This document shows, in pieces, positions 29,325-37,248 of a DNA stretch of 61,687 bases. The translations under genes and the position numbers were made by a program. This stretch comes from a bacterium (GTDB lineage: Bacteria; Ratteibacteria; UBA8468; B48-G9; DTJG01): the NCBI GenBank assembly GCA_021800535.1, contig JAJYYV010000006.1, positions 1 through 61,687 of the forward strand, read 5' to 3'. Under the pieces are notes generated by a model. That model did no database searches. It saw only the letters and a program-made list of their open reading frames with translations, and was not told the origin of the DNA. Position 1 is the first letter of the stretch. The number at the start of each line of letters is the position of its first letter.

Positions 29325-29705
29325 ATGAAAAAATTAATTTTGTTTGCGATAATAATTTTATTATTGTTTTTTATTCCAAAAAGTTTTGCAAATCCAACAG
29401 GAAACTGGTTTTCAGATTGGTTTTCAAAAAATAATAATCCTTCCTATAATATAAAACATAAAATTGTATGGCAGCTTAAAACAGCAATGAAAATAAGAAG
29501 ACAAATGAGGGATATCAGAATAAAAACAATTAAATCCAACCCCCAGTTAAAACAAGATTTTGAACAAATAAGACTACTTGCTGCACATCTTCATAAAATT
29601 CTTTCTAAAAAATTAAAATATAACAAAAAATATCAAAATCTTAAACAACAGCTACAAACAATCCGTAAAGAATTGCAGAAAGAAAGAAAATATTTAAAAA
29701 ATTAA
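29325..29705 (+). CDS. Small periplasmic helical protein, Spy/ZraP-like in layout
   Basis: 126 residues. A signal peptide ends near SFANPTG (residue ~22). The mature part is strongly basic and almost wholly helical, with KTIKSNPQLKQDFEQIRLL in the middle. It is paralogous to the next gene: both have K-(I/L)-R-x-K-T-I-x-S-(N/D)-P-x-L at the same place. The layout (short, periplasmic, long helices next to an ECF factor) recalls CpxP/Spy/ZraP-type chaperone-sensors, but no LTxxQ motif is seen, so homology is unproven. Confidence 0.6.
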   Translation: MKKLILFAIIILLLFFIPKSFANPTGNWFSDWFSKNNNPSYNIKHKIVWQLKTAMKIRRQMRDIRIKTIKSNPQLKQDFEQIRLLAAHLHKILSKKLKYNKKYQNLKQQLQTIRKELQKERKYLKN

Positions 29706-29729
29706 AAGTATGCAGAGGAGGTGAAAAAA

Positions 29730-30203
29730 ATGAGAAAATTATTTTTAATAGCCGGTGTGCTACTTTTCCTGGGTTTGGTTGTAAAAAGTTATGCAGACCC
29801 AATGGGTTCTGGCTGGAGTAATTCTAAACATCAGCATATGGGGAAGATGGGACAACCAGCAGGTATGTGGGGAATGCAACGAATGCAGAAAGGGTCTATG
29901 ATGCAGATGTGGAAAATAAAAAAAGATATTGCAACCAACTGTAAATATGTTATGAAAATAAAGGCTCAAATGGGAAAACTTAAGATGCAAACTATTATGT
30001 CAGACCCTAAACTTAGAAGAGAACTTATCAGAATAAAAATGCTGGAGAAAAAGCTTAATAAAGATACTTCCGCAAAACTTCAGAAGAATCCACAATATAA
30101 AATGGATAAACATTGGATGCAGATAATTCATAAAAGATTACAGAAAGATGTGAAAATGGAAATGCGGCTACAGATGCGGATGATTAATAATATGATGTGG
30201 TAA
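29730..30203 (+). CDS. Small Met/His-rich periplasmic protein, paralogue of the preceding gene
   Basis: 157 residues from ATG 29730, chosen because AGGAGG lies 11 bases upstream; the GTG at 29721 sits inside that ribosome site. A signal peptide ends at SYADPMG. Residues ~25-65 are rich in Met, His, Gly and Trp (KHQHMGKMG, MWGMQRMQKG), as in Cu(I)-binding periplasmic proteins. The helical C-terminal part matches the previous protein (QTIMSDPKLRRELIRIKML). Metal binding is inferred from composition only. Confidence 0.65.
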   Translation: MRKLFLIAGVLLFLGLVVKSYADPMGSGWSNSKHQHMGKMGQPAGMWGMQRMQKGSMMQMWKIKKDIATNCKYVMKIKAQMGKLKMQTIMSDPKLRRELIRIKMLEKKLNKDTSAKLQKNPQYKMDKHWMQIIHKRLQKDVKMEMRLQMRMINNMMW

Positions 30204-30220
30204 ATATAGGATTATAATAT

Positions 30221-30254
30221 AATCTCCCCTAAGGTAATCGTCTTAGGGGAGATT
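30221..30254 (+). terminator. Strong 13-bp stem-loop between the Met-rich gene and the lipoprotein gene
   Basis: AATCTCCCCTAAG (30221-30233) pairs perfectly with CTTAGGGGAGATT (30242-30254) around an 8-base loop. There is no U-tract after it, so it may be a processing or mRNA-stabilising stem rather than an intrinsic terminator. Confidence 0.6.
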
Positions 30255-30282
30255 AGAAACAGAATAAAAGGAGACATAACAT

Positions 30283-30876
30283 ATGTCTGAAAAAATTAAA
30301 AAATCAGTTTTTGGTATATTATTTATTTTTATAGTGGGTTTTATACTGGCTTTAAGTGGCTGTACTACTTATTATGGACAACCCCCATATTCTGTAAATT
30401 ATGTTCAGCCTGTTTCTCCTCAAGGTTATGTGGTTGCTTCTGCCCCAACTTTTGTTTTTTCTACAAATGGAATTAATGTTTATTATTATCCTGCTTTACA
30501 AACTTATCTATACTTATATAATGGATTTTATTACAGATGGTTTAATGGTGGATGGGTTTATGCACAGGTATATTCCGGTCCATGGTTTCCTCGTGCTATA
30601 GGTGTATCTCTTCCTTTTCCTTTACGTTATGGACCTCCTGTGCCTGTAGTTTCATATCAACCATATTTTGTATGGTGGAAAGCAAATATTGGTCCATGGT
30701 ATAGGGCCCATTATCCACAATGGTGGAATATACATCATCCTTTTTTAAACCATTATAATTCATGGCAGAACCATATAAGAATATATAGAGGTCATATACA
30801 GCAATTATATCCAATGAGAAGAGGGCGGCCGGCAGTAGGGCCAGAAAGAGGACCTGCAAATAGATATAATAGATAA
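30283..30876 (+). CDS. Tyr/Trp/Pro-rich lipoprotein
   Basis: 197 residues. A signal peptide ends in a lipobox, LALSGC, with the lipidated Cys near residue 27. The mature protein is rich in Tyr, Trp and Pro, with repeated short WxxxxP and YxP units (YYRWFNGGWVYAQVYSGPWF), resembling YXWGXW-type surface proteins. The C-terminus is basic. A GGAG ribosome site precedes ATG 30283. Function unknown. It follows the ECF gene group after the 13-bp stem-loop and may belong to the same regulon. Confidence 0.75.
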   Translation: MSEKIKKSVFGILFIFIVGFILALSGCTTYYGQPPYSVNYVQPVSPQGYVVASAPTFVFSTNGINVYYYPALQTYLYLYNGFYYRWFNGGWVYAQVYSGPWFPRAIGVSLPFPLRYGPPVPVVSYQPYFVWWKANIGPWYRAHYPQWWNIHHPFLNHYNSWQNHIRIYRGHIQQLYPMRRGRPAVGPERGPANRYNR

Positions 30877-30899
30877 ATTATTCCAGAAGAATAAAAAAT

Positions 30900-31214
30900 T
30901 TATGCAGAAATATATGGTTTGATTTTATCAAGTAGTGCAGATTTTCCAATGGCGCCAGTTATTCTTTCAGTTTCTTTGCCATCTTTAAATATAATAAAGG
31001 TGGGAATGGAAAAAATCTGATATTTGGATGCAATATTTGAATATTGGTCAACATTAACTTTTGCCACTAAAATTTTTCCTTCTAATTCTGTAGATAGTTC
31101 TTCTATTACAGGTTCCATCATTCTGCAGGGACCACACCAATCAGCAAAAAAATCAATAAGAGATACTCCTTGTGCTATTGTACTATCAAAATCTTCATCT
31201 GTTAAAAATTTCAT
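30900..31214 (-). CDS. trxA: Thioredoxin
   Basis: 104 residues, typical length. The redox motif WCGPC has Cys27 and Cys30, preceded by LIDFFADWC; the cis-proline stretch IFSIPTFIIFKDGKE follows. It is cytoplasmic and would reduce Tpx among others. It is last in a leftward group with the nuclease-like, radical SAM, rluD and acyl-CoA dehydrogenase genes; GGGAGA lies before ATG 31214. Confidence 0.96.
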   Translation of the reverse strand: MKFLTDEDFDSTIAQGVSLIDFFADWCGPCRMMEPVIEELSTELEGKILVAKVNVDQYSNIASKYQIFSIPTFIIFKDGKETERITGAIGKSALLDKIKPYISA

Positions 31215-31229
31215 ATAATTTCTCCCGTG

Positions 31230-31967
31230 TTAAAAAAGTGTTTCTTTATATTCTTCAATTTTTATTTCTGTTTCCGGTATATTTAATTCTTTTTTTAATT
31301 CAATATCACCAGGTTTTTGTGTTTTTATACTTTCTAACCAATTACAATATTCACATTTTTCTGATGGTTGAGGCACAGGATGTTCTATACATTCAATAAT
31401 ATTATGCACTATTAATGGAATCTGGTCAATTTCATTTTTGACCTCTAATTTTTTTAAATCATTTTCAAAATCCAGCCATTTTTTTTCACTATTATAAACA
31501 GGATAATAATAGGCAAGATATCCATAATTCTGAATTTTTTTAAATTTTTCTTCCAATAGTTTGATATAAACAGCAATCTGTATCTTATATGTAGGATGGA
31601 TATTCTGAACACTTTCAACTTTTTTATTTTTGGTTTTATGGTCAAACGGAACATAACTGCCATCATTTAATTGAACAGCTTCATCTAAATGGCCATAAAG
31701 TATTACTCTGGAATTAAAGTTTGCATACATTGTTTTAGGCAGAGTGGATATTAATTTGCCGGAAATTTTTCCTTCAAGAAAATCAGGTATTTTACCAATA
31801 TTTCTGTAGTAATCAAAAAGTTTTTTTATTTCTGTATCAACTCCAATTGTAATAGATGGCATAGGTCCTCTTGGCCTATAGATTTTTTTATTTGTTGCAA
31901 ACCAAAAACATCTTGGACATTCCAGGAAGAGGTTTATACCTGATGGTGAAAGAAATATTTTTTCCAT
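31230..31967 (-). CDS. PD-(D/E)XK nuclease-superfamily protein (Cas4/RecB-like, probable Fe-S)
   Basis: 245 residues. The nuclease core is seen in YGHLDEAVQL then YVPFDHKTKNKK, with the D...D-x-K arrangement, and a later helix QIAVYIKLLEE. Cys17 and Cys20 (LECPRCFWF) together with Cys205 and Cys208 (CEYCNWL) form the split four-cysteine cluster of Cas4/AddB-type iron-sulphur nucleases. No CRISPR array or other cas gene is in the window, so it is a solitary family member. It stands between thioredoxin and a radical SAM gene. Confidence 0.85.
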   Translation of the reverse strand: MEKIFLSPSGINLFLECPRCFWFATNKKIYRPRGPMPSITIGVDTEIKKLFDYYRNIGKIPDFLEGKISGKLISTLPKTMYANFNSRVILYGHLDEAVQLNDGSYVPFDHKTKNKKVESVQNIHPTYKIQIAVYIKLLEEKFKKIQNYGYLAYYYPVYNSEKKWLDFENDLKKLEVKNEIDQIPLIVHNIIECIEHPVPQPSEKCEYCNWLESIKTQKPGDIELKKELNIPETEIKIEEYKETLF

Positions 31968-32015
31968 TTTTTCTCCAGTGAAATTATTATAACCAATATA
32001 TTTATTATATCACAA

Positions 32016-33005
32016 TTATAAGAAACAAAGCGGATCTTGTTGATAAAAATCCCTGGTAAGACAGTGGGTTAAAGCTCTGCATCCATAACATTTTTCAACT
32101 TTACATGTTTTACATTTCCCTTTTAGATTCTTTCTTTTTCTTAAAGAGGAAACAAAAGAATGTGCCCAGATATCTATAAATTTTTGTTCTATTAGATTTC
32201 CTATGGGTAGATTAAATCTTCTGCAGGGATATACTGTCCCATCTCCCATTAAGGCGCATCCATTTTTTCCTACTATACATTCAGAACCAAATATTTTCCA
32301 GTTTTTATCTTTTTTTAACATAAAACCTCTGTATGGCAAAATAGGTTCTAATCCTTCATCAAATCCACATCTATATAGTAAATATTCACAGATAAATTTC
32401 CAGGAATCAAGAGATACAATTTCCTGCTGGGATATTTTTCCCTGTCCCATAGGGAAAAATCTTTCTATAATGAATCCTGATAGACTAAATTTTTCCACTA
32501 AATCAAATAAAAGAGGAACCTGGGAAACATTATTTTCCATAAGAGTAAAAATAAGCATCTTTTCTTCCGGGAAATTTTTTAAACCTTCAAGGATGTGTAA
32601 GAATTTTTCAAAACTATAGCCTCTAAAATATTCATAGGTGGTTTTTTCACAACCCTCACAGGAAATTTTTATTATTTTTAATTTTTTATATAAAGAAAGT
32701 TTTTTTATTTTTTTTTCATCAAGTAATGTTCCATTTGTGATAAGTCCTGTTTTTTTTACAAATTCAGATTCTTCAAGTAGAGTGAGTATTTCCCAGAAAT
32801 AAGGAAAAATAAGAGGTTCTCCTCCAGTAATGTCTACTGTAAGGGCTTTCTTATATTTTTTTAGAAATTCTGATAGATTTTCTATCTCTTTTTTTAAAAA
32901 ATTTAAAGAGACTTTTTCTCCAGTATTATAATCTTCCTGGTAACAGTGTTTACATCTTAAATTACAAATATTACTTAAATGCCATTGTATATGAAAAGTT
33001 TTCAT
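32016..33005 (-). CDS. Radical SAM protein with SPASM-like C-terminal domain
   Basis: 329 residues. The 4Fe-4S motif C14-x3-C18-x2-C21 (CNLRCKHC) is followed by DITGGEPLIFPYF. The C-terminal part has seven or more Cys: CALMGDGTVYPCRRF, IGNL, then CKTCKVEKCYGC and a final C, as in SPASM/twitch maturases that modify peptides or cofactors. No short precursor-peptide gene is evident next to it. The start overlaps rluD by 4 bases. The substrate is unknown. Confidence 0.9.
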   Translation of the reverse strand: MKTFHIQWHLSNICNLRCKHCYQEDYNTGEKVSLNFLKKEIENLSEFLKKYKKALTVDITGGEPLIFPYFWEILTLLEESEFVKKTGLITNGTLLDEKKIKKLSLYKKLKIIKISCEGCEKTTYEYFRGYSFEKFLHILEGLKNFPEEKMLIFTLMENNVSQVPLLFDLVEKFSLSGFIIERFFPMGQGKISQQEIVSLDSWKFICEYLLYRCGFDEGLEPILPYRGFMLKKDKNWKIFGSECIVGKNGCALMGDGTVYPCRRFNLPIGNLIEQKFIDIWAHSFVSSLRKRKNLKGKCKTCKVEKCYGCRALTHCLTRDFYQQDPLCFL

Positions 33006-33922
33006 GGATTTAGTTTGAGATTATTTATGTCAATATTTATTTTTTTCATTGATAATTTTATATCCTCTGGAATTGGAGCCTTAAATGTTAAAAATTCATT
33101 TGTAACAGGATGATAAAAAGATAAAGAATAGGCATGAAGGGCCTGTCTGTCAATAAGAATACTTTTTTCACCATATTTTTCATCTCCTAAAATAGGATAA
33201 CCCAAAAAAGAAAGAACAAGCCGTATTTGGTGTGTTCTTCCTGTGATAGGATGTGCCTGGATAATGCTATATTCTTCTGATATAGCAAGAACCTTTAGAT
33301 ATGTTAAAGATGGTTTTCCATCAGAAAAATTTATACTCCTTTTTGTGGGTTGCTTTTTTGAGGCATTTAAAGGAAGAGAAATTTCTTTGGTTTCTGAAGG
33401 AAAAATTCCTTTAACAATAGCAATATAATATTTTTTCACTTTTCTTTCTTTAAATTGATTTATTAAATTCCAGTATGCCATATCTGTTTTAGCAAAAACA
33501 ATTGCTCCGGAAGTGTCTTTATCCAGTCTATGGACAACCCCTGGTCTTAAAGGAAGACCGATACAAGAAAGTTTTGTATGATAAAGAATAAAGTTTATAA
33601 TGGTTCCTGTTAAGATTTTAGTTGTTGGATGTGTAAGTGTCTTTGGCGGTTTGTTAATAACTATTATTTCTTCATCTTCAAATAAGATATCAAGATTGTA
33701 TTTTTGTGGCAGTATAGTTGATTTAATGCTATTTACAGATTCCTTAATTATTATTTTGTCATTTTTTTTTAATTTTACAGATGGTTTAACTATAGTACCA
33801 TTAATACTTATATTTCCACTTTCAATTTCTTTTTTTATATATTCTCTGGATAAAAAAATTTCTTTAACAAGAAATTTGTCTATTCTTACAGGGGCAGTTT
33901 CTGTATATATTATTTCTTTCAC
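33002..33922 (-). CDS. rluD: RluA/RluD-family pseudouridine synthase
   Basis: 306 residues. An N-terminal S4 domain (about 13-60: RIDKFLVKEIFLSREYIKKEIESG) is followed by the catalytic domain, with Asp134 in HRLDKDTSG. HPITGRTHQIRLVLS is also typical. It most likely modifies the 23S rRNA helix 69 uridines, though RluC-like specificity is possible. It overlaps the genes on both sides by 4 bases. Confidence 0.93.
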   Translation of the reverse strand: MKEIIYTETAPVRIDKFLVKEIFLSREYIKKEIESGNISINGTIVKPSVKLKKNDKIIIKESVNSIKSTILPQKYNLDILFEDEEIIVINKPPKTLTHPTTKILTGTIINFILYHTKLSCIGLPLRPGVVHRLDKDTSGAIVFAKTDMAYWNLINQFKERKVKKYYIAIVKGIFPSETKEISLPLNASKKQPTKRSINFSDGKPSLTYLKVLAISEEYSIIQAHPITGRTHQIRLVLSFLGYPILGDEKYGEKSILIDRQALHAYSLSFYHPVTNEFLTFKAPIPEDIKLSMKKINIDINNLKLNP

Positions 33923-35079
33923 TGGTGTGTTCTTGCAAGGTCTTTTATTAAAGCAAGAGCTATAACATTTCTTTGTATCTGGTTGGTTCCTTCATATATT
34001 TGTGTTATTTTGGCATCTCTCATCATTTTTTCAACAGGGTATTCCTTCATATATCCATATCCGCCAAAAATTTGTACTGCATCTACTGTAGTTTTCATTG
34101 CCACATCTGAAGCCAAAACTTTACACATCGCAGATTCTTTGGAAAATTCTTTTGACCCGGAATCAATAAGTCTTGCTACTGAATAGGTAAGGGCTCTTGC
34201 AGACTCAATCTGAATAGCCATATCAGAAAGCATATGACTTACAGCCTGAAACGAACTGATAGGTTGTCCAAACTGTTTTCTTTGATGGGCATATTCCAGA
34301 GCCGCTTCAAAAGCACCTTTTGCTATACCTAATGCCTGAGATGCAACTCCTGGTCTGCTTACATCAAAAGTTTTCATTGCAACGAGGAATCCCATGCCTT
34401 CTCTTCCCAGTATATTATCTTTATGTACTTTACAATTATTAAATATAAGTTCTCTTGTTGAAGATGCCCTTATGCCAAGTTTTTTTTCTTTTTTACCGAA
34501 AGTAAAACCTTCCATTCCTTTTTCAAGGATGAATGCTGTGGCTCCTCTTGCCCCTTTTTTAGGGTCTGTCATAGCTATTACTGTATATGTTTCAGCCTCC
34601 CCACCATTTGTTATCCATTGTTTTGTGCCGTTTAAAATATAATAATCCCCATCCTTTGTAGCAGAAGTTTTTATTCCCCCGGCGTCACTTCCTGCCTCAG
34701 GTTCAGTAAGTGCAAAAGCGGCAATTCTTTCTCCTTTTGCTAGGGGGACAAGATATTTTTGTTTCTGTTCTTCTGTTCCAAACAAAAGAATTGGAAATGT
34801 TCCAAGGGCAGAAGCTGCAACAGTAAGCGCTATACCTGAGCATGCAGCACTTAATTCCTCTATTACAAGACAGAGTTCAAGTACTCCATAGCCCATACCA
34901 CTATATTTTTCAGGTATATATACTCCAAAGAGGTCTGATTGGGCAAAAATTTTTATAAATTCTCCTGGGAATTCTTCTGTTTCATCATAATAACTTCTTT
35001 TTGGCAAGATTTTTTCTTTTGCAATCTGATGTGCCAGATCCTTTATCATTTTTTGTTCTTCTGTTAAAAGATAATCCAT
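33919..35079 (-). CDS. Acyl-CoA dehydrogenase (short-chain/butyryl-CoA type)
   Basis: 386 residues. It is a FAD flavoprotein of beta-oxidation or butyrate-type metabolism. The substrate-site FALTEPEAGSDAGG and ITNGGEAETYTV are present. The C-terminal QIFGGYGYMKEYPVEKMMRDAKITQIYEGTNQIQ holds the catalytic Glu in YEGTNQI. No etfAB, thiolase or crotonase gene lies nearby. It starts the leftward group, with GGAG upstream of ATG 35079. Confidence 0.94.
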   Translation of the reverse strand: MDYLLTEEQKMIKDLAHQIAKEKILPKRSYYDETEEFPGEFIKIFAQSDLFGVYIPEKYSGMGYGVLELCLVIEELSAACSGIALTVAASALGTFPILLFGTEEQKQKYLVPLAKGERIAAFALTEPEAGSDAGGIKTSATKDGDYYILNGTKQWITNGGEAETYTVIAMTDPKKGARGATAFILEKGMEGFTFGKKEKKLGIRASSTRELIFNNCKVHKDNILGREGMGFLVAMKTFDVSRPGVASQALGIAKGAFEAALEYAHQRKQFGQPISSFQAVSHMLSDMAIQIESARALTYSVARLIDSGSKEFSKESAMCKVLASDVAMKTTVDAVQIFGGYGYMKEYPVEKMMRDAKITQIYEGTNQIQRNVIALALIKDLARTHQ

Positions 35080-35232
35080 TATTATTCTCCTATATTAATT
35101 TAGTAAAAAATAATAAAATAGTCATAATAAAATAGTCTAAGAATTTTATACTTTTTTTGCTTAAACTGTCAAATTTTTACGTGAAGACAATCTCAAAAAG
35201 TTACCCTATGTAATTTGATGCAATAATCCAAA

Positions 35233-35487
35233 TCAATCTTCAAAATGTCTGGTAGAAGCATCCAGTATGGTAATACCGACAAGTTCTTTACCTCTGTACC
35301 GGAAAAGTATGCCATTTTTTTCCATTTCTGAATCGGTTGCTTTTTGGGGTTTTCTCATGCTTATGTAAAGAACATCAGCATCAGTATCGTAATCAATCCA
35401 CATTCTTTTTGCCGGCAATTTTAAAAGATGAGATGTCGCCTTGAAAACTTCGTCAATTATCATAGGGGTCATCATCGTTTTTGCCAT
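35233..35487 (-). CDS. DUF2283 family protein, likely antitoxin of the pair
   Basis: 84 residues. VDYDTDADVLYISMR-like text followed by GILFRYRGKELVGITILDAS is the DUF2283 pattern, a small beta-rich domain often encoded beside DUF4258 or other RNase-like toxins. The start overlaps the upstream gene by 16 bases. A decayed copy of its 3' end with an internal deletion occurs at 43766-43840. Confidence 0.85.
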   Translation of the reverse strand: MAKTMMTPMIIDEVFKATSHLLKLPAKRMWIDYDTDADVLYISMRKPQKATDSEMEKNGILFRYRGKELVGITILDASTRHFED

Positions 35488-35777
35488 AGTATTATCTCCT
35501 TATTCAATTTCAGTTTAGTAGTAAAATATGCAGTTATAACAAAGCCATCTTTTCCGTCAATTTCTTTGTAGACTACGACTAAAAATTTATGCACATCAAA
35601 TTTCTTCACTGCTAAAAAAGCGGTACAATATCCTTTCAAAATCCAATCAGGGTCTTCAATGGCATTTAGTATATCATCAAAATAACCGGAAAGGTCATCA
35701 TGGTTTTCAGTAATATGGACCCACCGTTCATAAGGCAATCTTATTGGTACGTTATTCTTTGATAAGGACTGTTCCAT
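35472..35777 (-). CDS. Small RNase-toxin-like protein (PBECR/DUF4258-like)
   Basis: 101 residues. The pattern YERWVHITENHDDLSGYFDDILNAIEDPDWIL, then LVVVYKEIDGKDGFVITAYFT, matches the barnase/EndoU/colicin-E5-like (PBECR) and related DUF4258 group of single-domain toxins: an R-x-x-H-I-x-x-x-H helix, then two strands and a terminal T-A-Y-x-T. Paired with the overlapping DUF2283 gene it makes a plausible toxin/antitoxin module. Toxicity is inferred. Confidence 0.65.
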   Translation of the reverse strand: MEQSLSKNNVPIRLPYERWVHITENHDDLSGYFDDILNAIEDPDWILKGYCTAFLAVKKFDVHKFLVVVYKEIDGKDGFVITAYFTTKLKLNKEIILWQKR

Positions 35778-35978
35778 ATTGTAGTATTATACTGTGTCGG
35801 TTTGGTTTCGGTCAAGTGAATGTATGAGTTGAGTACATATAGATAACACTTTTTTATCTGATTTTTATCTGAAATTTGAATTAAAAATTCTTTTATCTAA
35901 AGTAAGAGACAAGATATGTATTATTCCTTTTATTTTTATAGTATAATAATGGTATTAGGTTTACAAATATTTTGAATT

Positions 35979-37073
35979 ATGGAAAAAGAAAATAAAAATG
36001 TTTGGGTGGAAAATTTTATTAAATTATTTAAGAACAAAATTATTTCATGGAGTATGCAAACCGTGTTGCAAAATCTCATTATTGCACATAAAGATTTAGA
36101 CAAACAAACTCTTCCCCCAGGTGTAAAACTTGTACAAAAACCTATTAAAGGTCCAAGGGTTATAAATCGGTCAGATAGACCTTATGGTTATACATCTTTA
36201 ACTCCTATCGTTTGGCCTAAAGATGGGTTACATACAACAAGATTTGTTCAGTTGATTTGTGTATTAGAAGGACGTGCGATTTTGCAGATTTGGGATAAAC
36301 TACTTTATATTGAAGAGGGCCATTTTATTTTATGTCCGCCTGATATACCACGAGGTGAACCTGCTTTTGAAATATTATATAACAAATCAAAGAAATCCAT
36401 ATACAAATTTGATGAATATAAACTTTTGTGGTTTACAGGGTTTGGTAATGGGGTACGAAGTTGGATTTCCCGTTATACAGATGGAAAATTTTATGTTTTT
36501 CAGCCAGAAGAGAATTTTTTTATAATAAATCCAATAGCGTCAATGTTACTTCAAAAAATCAATGAAATCATAGAAAAAGATATATCTTATTTTATAGCAA
36601 ATGGTTCAAGTCTGCTTACAGCATTTTTACAGATTATTATGTTTCAACTGGAACAAGAAGGTCCTATATTTCCAAATTCAATTGTTGAATTGAGTGGTGG
36701 AATTAGAAACAATCAAAATATTCAGGACCCGATGTTAATGGCTGTTAACTATATTAAAAGTCATTTAAACGAACCGCTTACAATGAAGGATGTAGCACAA
36801 CATGTGTATATGTCGCGTTCCAATTTTGCCAAACATTTTCCTGTATTTATAGGAAAAACATTTGCTCAATTTCTCACTGAAGAGCGGCTGAAAACTGCAA
36901 AAATACTTTTGCGTGATACTGAATGGAGTATAAAGGAAATCAGTATAATTATAGGTTTTAAACATCCAATGTCATTTTTTAAAATGTTTAAATGTCAGAC
37001 AGGTATAACCCCACGAAATTTTCGTTATCAATCCCGTAAACAAAATAAATATTTCAAACGACGTATTAGGTGA
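35979..37073 (+). CDS. AraC-family transcriptional regulator
   Basis: 364 residues. An N-terminal cupin-like sensing region (about 50-180: FVQLICVLEGRAILQIWDKLLYIEEGHFILCPPDIPRG) is followed by a C-terminal double helix-turn-helix (about 258-355), with PLTMKDVAQHVYMSRSNFAKHF and WSIKEISIIIGFKHPMSFFKMFKCQTGITPRNFR. A TATAAT at 35942-35947 may be its -10. It lies just upstream of a tandem-repeat operator (37102-37160) and a secreted-protein operon it probably controls, perhaps in response to a glycan-derived sugar (inference). Confidence 0.93.
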   Translation: MEKENKNVWVENFIKLFKNKIISWSMQTVLQNLIIAHKDLDKQTLPPGVKLVQKPIKGPRVINRSDRPYGYTSLTPIVWPKDGLHTTRFVQLICVLEGRAILQIWDKLLYIEEGHFILCPPDIPRGEPAFEILYNKSKKSIYKFDEYKLLWFTGFGNGVRSWISRYTDGKFYVFQPEENFFIINPIASMLLQKINEIIEKDISYFIANGSSLLTAFLQIIMFQLEQEGPIFPNSIVELSGGIRNNQNIQDPMLMAVNYIKSHLNEPLTMKDVAQHVYMSRSNFAKHFPVFIGKTFAQFLTEERLKTAKILLRDTEWSIKEISIIIGFKHPMSFFKMFKCQTGITPRNFRYQSRKQNKYFKRRIR

Positions 37074-37101
37074 AATTTTTTCTGCGATACATTAAAATCT
37101 A

Positions 37102-37160
37102 TATCTATAATATCAAATTGAGACTATAAGTTATTGAATTGGACTATAAGTTATTGAAAT
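37102..37160 (+). promoter_or_regulatory. Tandem 17-bp direct repeats, predicted AraC-family operator
   Basis: GACTATAAGTTATTGAA occurs at 37122-37138 and again, perfectly, at 37142-37158: a 20-bp period, about two helical turns, as expected for an AraC dimer. A degenerate third unit (ATCTATAATATCAAATTG) precedes them. The same block recurs at 56233-56290. It lies 90 bases before the DUF4838 gene. Confidence 0.7.
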
Positions 37161-37248
37161 GATATGGATAATATTGTATAAATTAAATAGGATAAAAATT
37201 TACTGGATATTTATAATTTTATAAAACAGAAAAAATAAAGGGGCAAGA

